Assembly (NCBI GenBank): GCA_036172665.1
Contig: CM069873.1
Location: 33,842,001 to 33,906,000 of the forward strand
Source of the DNA: Prosopocoilus inquinatus
Taxonomy: Eukaryota > Arthropoda > Insecta > Coleoptera > Lucanidae
Length of the DNA: 64,000 bases
Direction: 5' to 3'
In this document: piece by piece, positions 59,591-64,000 of the stretch
Layout of the letters: each line of letters begins with the position of its first letter
Position numbering within the stretch: position 1 is the stretch's first letter
Made by a program: the position numbers and the translations under genes
Notes under the pieces: model-generated
What the model was told of the DNA's origin: nothing
Databases searched by the model: none
Seen by the model: the letters and a program-made list of their open reading frames with translations, nothing else

Positions 59591-62500
59591 TTACTTATCT
59601 ATCATGTTATCTGACGTTTGGATGGACTCCAGTAACTCTGATGTGAGATACAATGTTTTCGGACGCAGCAGACGCTGGAGATAATTTTAAACGAAACAAC
59701 ACGCATTAGCGTTGTTCCTGTGATGTATCTAATCGATCCTTACTCATCTATCATGTTATTTGGCGTTTCGATGGACTCCAGTAACTCTGAAGTGAGATAC
59801 AAAGTTTTCGGACGCAGCAGAAGCTGGAAATAGTTTTTAAAGAAACAACACGTATTAGCGTTGTTCCTGTGATGTATCTAATCGATCCTTACTTAGCTAC
59901 TATGTTATTTGACGTTTCGATGGACTCCAATAACTCTGATGTGAGATACAAAGTTTTCGGACGCAGCAGAAGCTGGAAATAGTTTAAAACGAAACAACAC
60001 GCATTAGCGTTGTTCCTGTGATGTATCTAATCGATCCTTACTCATCTATCATTATATTTGACGTTTGGATGGACTACAGTAACTCTGATGTGAGATACAA
60101 AGTTTACGGACGCAGCAGAAGCTGGAAATAGTTTTAATCGAAACAACACGCATTAGCGTTGTTCCTGTGATGTATCTAATCGATCCTTACTCATTTATCA
60201 TGTTATTTGGCGTCTCGATGGACTCCAGTAACTCTGATGTGAGATACAAAGTTTTCGGACGCAGCAGAAGCTGGAAATAGATTTAAACGAAACAACACGC
60301 ATTAGCGTTGTTCCTGTGATGTATCTAATCGATCCTTACTCATCTATCATGTTATTTGGCGTTTCGATGGACTCCAGAAACTTTGATGTGAGATACGAAG
60401 TTCTCGGAAGCAGCTGAAGCTGGAAATAGTTTTAAATGAAACAACACGTACTAGCGTTGTTCCTGTGATATATCTAATCGATCCTTACTCATCTATCATG
60501 TTATTTGACGTTTGGATGGACTCCAGTAACTCTGATGTGAGGTACAAAGTTTTCGGACGCAGCAGAAGCTGGAAATAGTTTTAAATGAAACAACACGCAT
60601 TAGCGTTGTTCCTGTGATGTATCTAATGGATCTTTACTCATATATCATGTTATTTGACGTTTCGATGGACTCTAGTAACTCTGATGTGAGATACGAAGTT
60701 TTTGGACGCAGCAGGAGCTGGAAATAGTTTTAAACGAAACAAGACGTATTAGCGTTGTTCCTGTGATGTATCTAATCGATCCTTAATCATCTATCATGTT
60801 ATTTGACGTTTGGATGGACTCCAGTAACTCTGATGTGAGATACAATGTTCTCGGACGCAGCAGAAGCTGGAAATAGTTTTGAACGAAACAACACGTATTA
60901 GCGTTGTTCCTGTGATGTATCTAATCGATCCTTACTCATCTATCATGTTATTTGGCGTTTCGATGGACTCCAGTAACTCTGATGTGAGATACAAAGTTTT
61001 CGGACGCAGCAGAAGCTGGAAATAGTTTTGAACGAAACAACACGTATTAGCGTTCTTCCTGTGATGTATCTAATCGATCCTTACTCATTTATCATGTTAT
61101 TTGGCGTTTCGATGGACTCCAGTAACTCTGATGTGAGATACAAAGTTCTCGGACGCAGCTGAAGCTAGAAATAGTTTTAAACGAAACAACACGCATTAGC
61201 GTTGTTCCTGTGATGTATTTAATCGATCCTTACTCATCTATCATGATATTTGACGTTTGAATCGTCTCCAGTAACTCTGATGTGAGATACAAAGTTCTCG
61301 GACGCAGCAGAAGCTGGAAATTATTTTTGAACGAAACAACACGTATTAGCGTTGTTCCTGTGATGTATCTAATCTATCCTTACTTATCTACTATGTTATT
61401 TGAAGTTTCGATGGACTCCAGTAACTCTGATGTGAGATACGAAATTTTCGAACGCAGCAGAATCTGGAAATAGTTTTAAATGAAACAACACGCATTAGCG
61501 TTGTTCCTGTGATGTATCTAATCGATCCTTACTCATCTATCATGTTATTTGACGTTTCGATGGACTCTAGTAACTCTGATGTGAGATACGAAGTTTTTGG
61601 ACGCAGCAGGAGCTGGAAATAGTTTTAAACGAAACAACACGTATTAGCGTTGTTCCTGTGATGGATCTAATCGCTCCTTACTTAGCTACTATGTTATTTG
61701 ACGTTTCGATGGACTCCAGTAACTCTAATGTGAGATACGAAATTTTCGGACGCAGCAGAAGCTGGAAATAGTTTTAAACGAAACAACACGTATTAGCGTT
61801 GTTCCTGTGATGTATCTAATCGATCCTTACTCATCTATCATGTTATTTGACGTTTGGATGGACTCCAGTAACTGATGTGAGATACAAAGTTCTCGGACGC
61901 AGCAGAAGCTGGAAATAGTTTTGAACGAAACAACACGTATTAGCGTTGTTCCTGTGATGTATCTAATCGATCCTTACTTATCTATCATGTTATCTGACGT
62001 TTGGAAGGGGTCCAGTAACTCTGATGTGAGATACAATGTTTTCGGACGCAGCAGACGCTGGAGATAATTTTAAACGAAACAACACGCATTAGCGTTGTTC
62101 CTGTGATGTATCTAATCGATCCTTACTCATCTATCATGTTATTTGGCGTTTCGATGGACTCCAGTAACTCTGAAGTGAGATACAAAGTTTTCGGACTCAG
62201 CAGAAGCTGGAAATAGTTTTGAACGAAACAACACGTATTAGCGTTGTTCCTGTGATGTATCTAATCGATCCTTACTTAGCTACTATGTTATTTGACGTTT
62301 CGATGGACTCCAATAACTCTGATGTGAGATACAAAGTTTTCGGACCCAGCAGAAGCTGGAAATAGTTTTAAACGAAACAACACGCATTAGCGTTGTTCCT
62401 GTGATGTATCTAATCGATCCTTACTCATCTATCATTATATTTGACGTTTGGATGGACTACAGTAACTCTGATGTGAGATACAAAGTTTACGGACGCAGCA

Positions 62501-63334
62501 GAAGCTGGAAATAGTTTTAAACGAAACAACACGCATTACCGTTGTTCCTGTGATGTATCTAATCGATCCTTACTCATCTATCATGTTATTTGACGTTTGA
62601 ATGGACTCCAGTAACTCTGATGTGAGATACAAAGTTCTCGGACGCAGCAGAAGCTGGAAATACTTTTAAACGAAACAACACGCATTAGCGTTGTTCCTGT
62701 GATGTATCTAATCGATCCTTACTCATCTATCATTATATTTGACGTTTGGATGGACTACAGTAACTCTGATGTGAGATACAAAGTTTACGGACGCAGCAGA
62801 AGCTGGAAATAGTTTTAATCGAAACAACACGCATTAGCGTTGTTCCTGTGATGTATCTAATCGATCCTTACTCATCTATCATGTTATTTGGCGTCTCGAT
62901 GGACTCCAGTAACTCTGATGTGAGATACAAAGTTTTCGGACGCAGCAGAAGCTGGAAATAGTTTTAAACGAAACAGCACGCATTAGCGTTGTTCCTGTGA
63001 TGTATCTAATCGATCCTTACTCATCTATCATGTTATTTGGCGTTTCGATGGACTCCAGAAACTTTGATGTGAGATACGAAGTTCTCGGACGCAGCTGAAG
63101 CTGGAAATAGTTTTAAATGAAACAACACGTACTAGCGTTGTTCCTGTGATATATCTAATCGATTATTACTCTTCTATCATGTTATTTGACGTTTGGATGG
63201 ACTCCAGTAACTCTGATGTGAGGTACAAAGTTTTCGGACGCAGCAGAAGCTGGAAATAGTTTTAAATGAAACAACACGCATTAGCGTTGTTCCTGTGATG
63301 TATCTAATGGATCCTTACTCATCTATCATGTTAT
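59591..63334 (+). repeat. 28-monomer HOR copy 2, truncated
   Basis: Second copy, ending early at about 63334. There the GGATCCTTACTC monomer switches mid-unit to a GGCGTTTCG, AGCTGAAGCTAG class, as the 15-monomer blocks would continue. The left boundary near 59590 is also a chimeric monomer (GAACGAGACAAC on the left, TTATCTGACG on the right). Confidence 0.8.
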
Positions 63335-64000
63335 TTGGCGTTTCGATGGACTCCAGTAACTCTGATGTGAGATACAAAGTTCTCGGACGCAGCTGAAGCT
63401 AGAAATAGTTTTAAACGAAACAACACGCATTAGCGTTGTTCCTGTGATGTATTTAATCGATCCTTACTCATCTATCATGATATTTGACGTTTGAATGGAC
63501 TCCAGTAACTCTTATGTGAGATACAAAGTTCTCGGATGCAGCAGAAGCTGGAAATAGTTTTCAACGAAACAACACGTATTAGCGTTGTTCCTGTGATGTA
63601 TCTAATCGATCCTTACTTATCTACTATGTTATTTGAAGTTTCGATGGACTCCAGTAACTCTGATGTGAGATACGAAATTTTCGAACGCAGCAGAATCTGG
63701 AAATAGCTTTAAATGAAACAACACGCATTAGCGTTGTTCCTGTGATGTATCTAATCGATCCTTACTCATCTATCATGTTATTTGGCGTTTCGATGGACTC
63801 CAGAAACTTTGATGTGAGATACGAAGTTCTCGGAAGCAGCTGAAGCTGGAAATAGTTTTAAATGAAACAACACGTACTAGCGTTGTTCCTGTGATATATC
63901 TAATCGATCCTTACTCATCTATCATGTTATTTGACGTTTGGATGGACTCCAGTAACTCTGATGTGAGGTACAAAGTTTTCGGACGCAGCAGAAGCTGGAA
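63335..64000 (+). repeat. Satellite, last segment of window
   Basis: Follows the order seen at 48300-48900 and 54700-55300 (TATTTAATCGATCC with CATGATATTTGACG, then TTTTCAACG at 63558, then GGAAGCAGCTG), then the CGTACTAGCG, TGATATATC, GAGGTACAAAG monomer known from 46600-46720. The array runs on past the window end. Confidence 0.8.

Larger units (their letters stand above)
41526..64000 (+). repeat. 149-bp satellite array, right block
   Basis: About 151 further monomers of the same satellite, in the same orientation as the left block. They continue in exact register with it: the left block stops after monomer base 24 and this block resumes there after the 4-bp target duplication. Length variants include repeated 147-bp monomers carrying CAGTAACTGA (44142, 48908, 50546, 55312, 57695, 61866) and 150-bp monomers with GGAAATTATTTTTG (about 43599, 50002, 57149, 61319). 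Nothing but satellite is present up to the last base, so the array continues beyond the window. Confidence 0.98.

Overview
The window is almost entirely one eukaryotic satellite DNA array. The repeat monomer is 149 bp, every copy points the same way (head to tail), and no unique flanking sequence is reached at either end. The array is interrupted once, by a complete 9,329-bp Ty3/gypsy-type LTR retrotransposon at 32197-41525. About 54.7 kb is satellite (roughly 216 monomers to the left and 151 to the right). The organism is most likely an arthropod, probably an insect. That is inferred from the style of the retrotransposon: a SAP-like Gag N-terminus, a Gag tail with a CCHC knuckle followed by a CxxC-x9-CxxC motif, a YHPxANPVERxNR-type integrase core, and a 4-bp target duplication. 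The satellite itself is not one I recognise, so the species cannot be named.

Layout. 1-7140: satellite domain 1, with a 21-22-monomer higher-order repeat (HOR; offsets 3127 and 3276 bp). 7141-32196: satellite domain 2, a mosaic of HORs with offsets of 17, 33, 36 and 50 monomers, including two tandem copies of a 36/35-monomer block at 18590-29162. 32197-41525: the retrotransposon (5' LTR, primer-binding site, gag, -1 frameshift site, pol, about 2 kb of non-coding 3' sequence, polypurine tract, 3' LTR). 41526-64000: satellite domain 3, with two copies of a 43-monomer HOR (6404 bp) followed by two copies of a 28-monomer HOR (4171 bp).

The only genes are the element's gag and pol. Gag (470 aa from its first ATG) and the protease-RT-RNase H-integrase polyprotein are both open and uninterrupted. 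They are joined by a textbook A AAA AAC slippery heptamer at 35003-35009, followed after 7 nt by an 11-bp hairpin. The pol frame has no ATG before the protease active site, so Pol must be made as a Gag-Pol fusion. The two LTRs differ by one substitution and by the length of a C tract, so the insertion is young and may be able to move. Unoccupied copies of the same satellite site survive at 23702 and 28914, which fixes the target duplication as CAAC.

Short open frames inside the satellite (63-97 codons) are by-products of monomers whose length has drifted to 147 or 150 bp, and are not treated as genes. I found no tRNA, rRNA, CRISPR or host gene, and no clear evidence of a new biological system. 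The most useful observations are the frameshift cassette, the additive HOR architecture (33+17=50 and 28+15=43 monomers), and a conserved dyad in each monomer into which the retrotransposon inserted.
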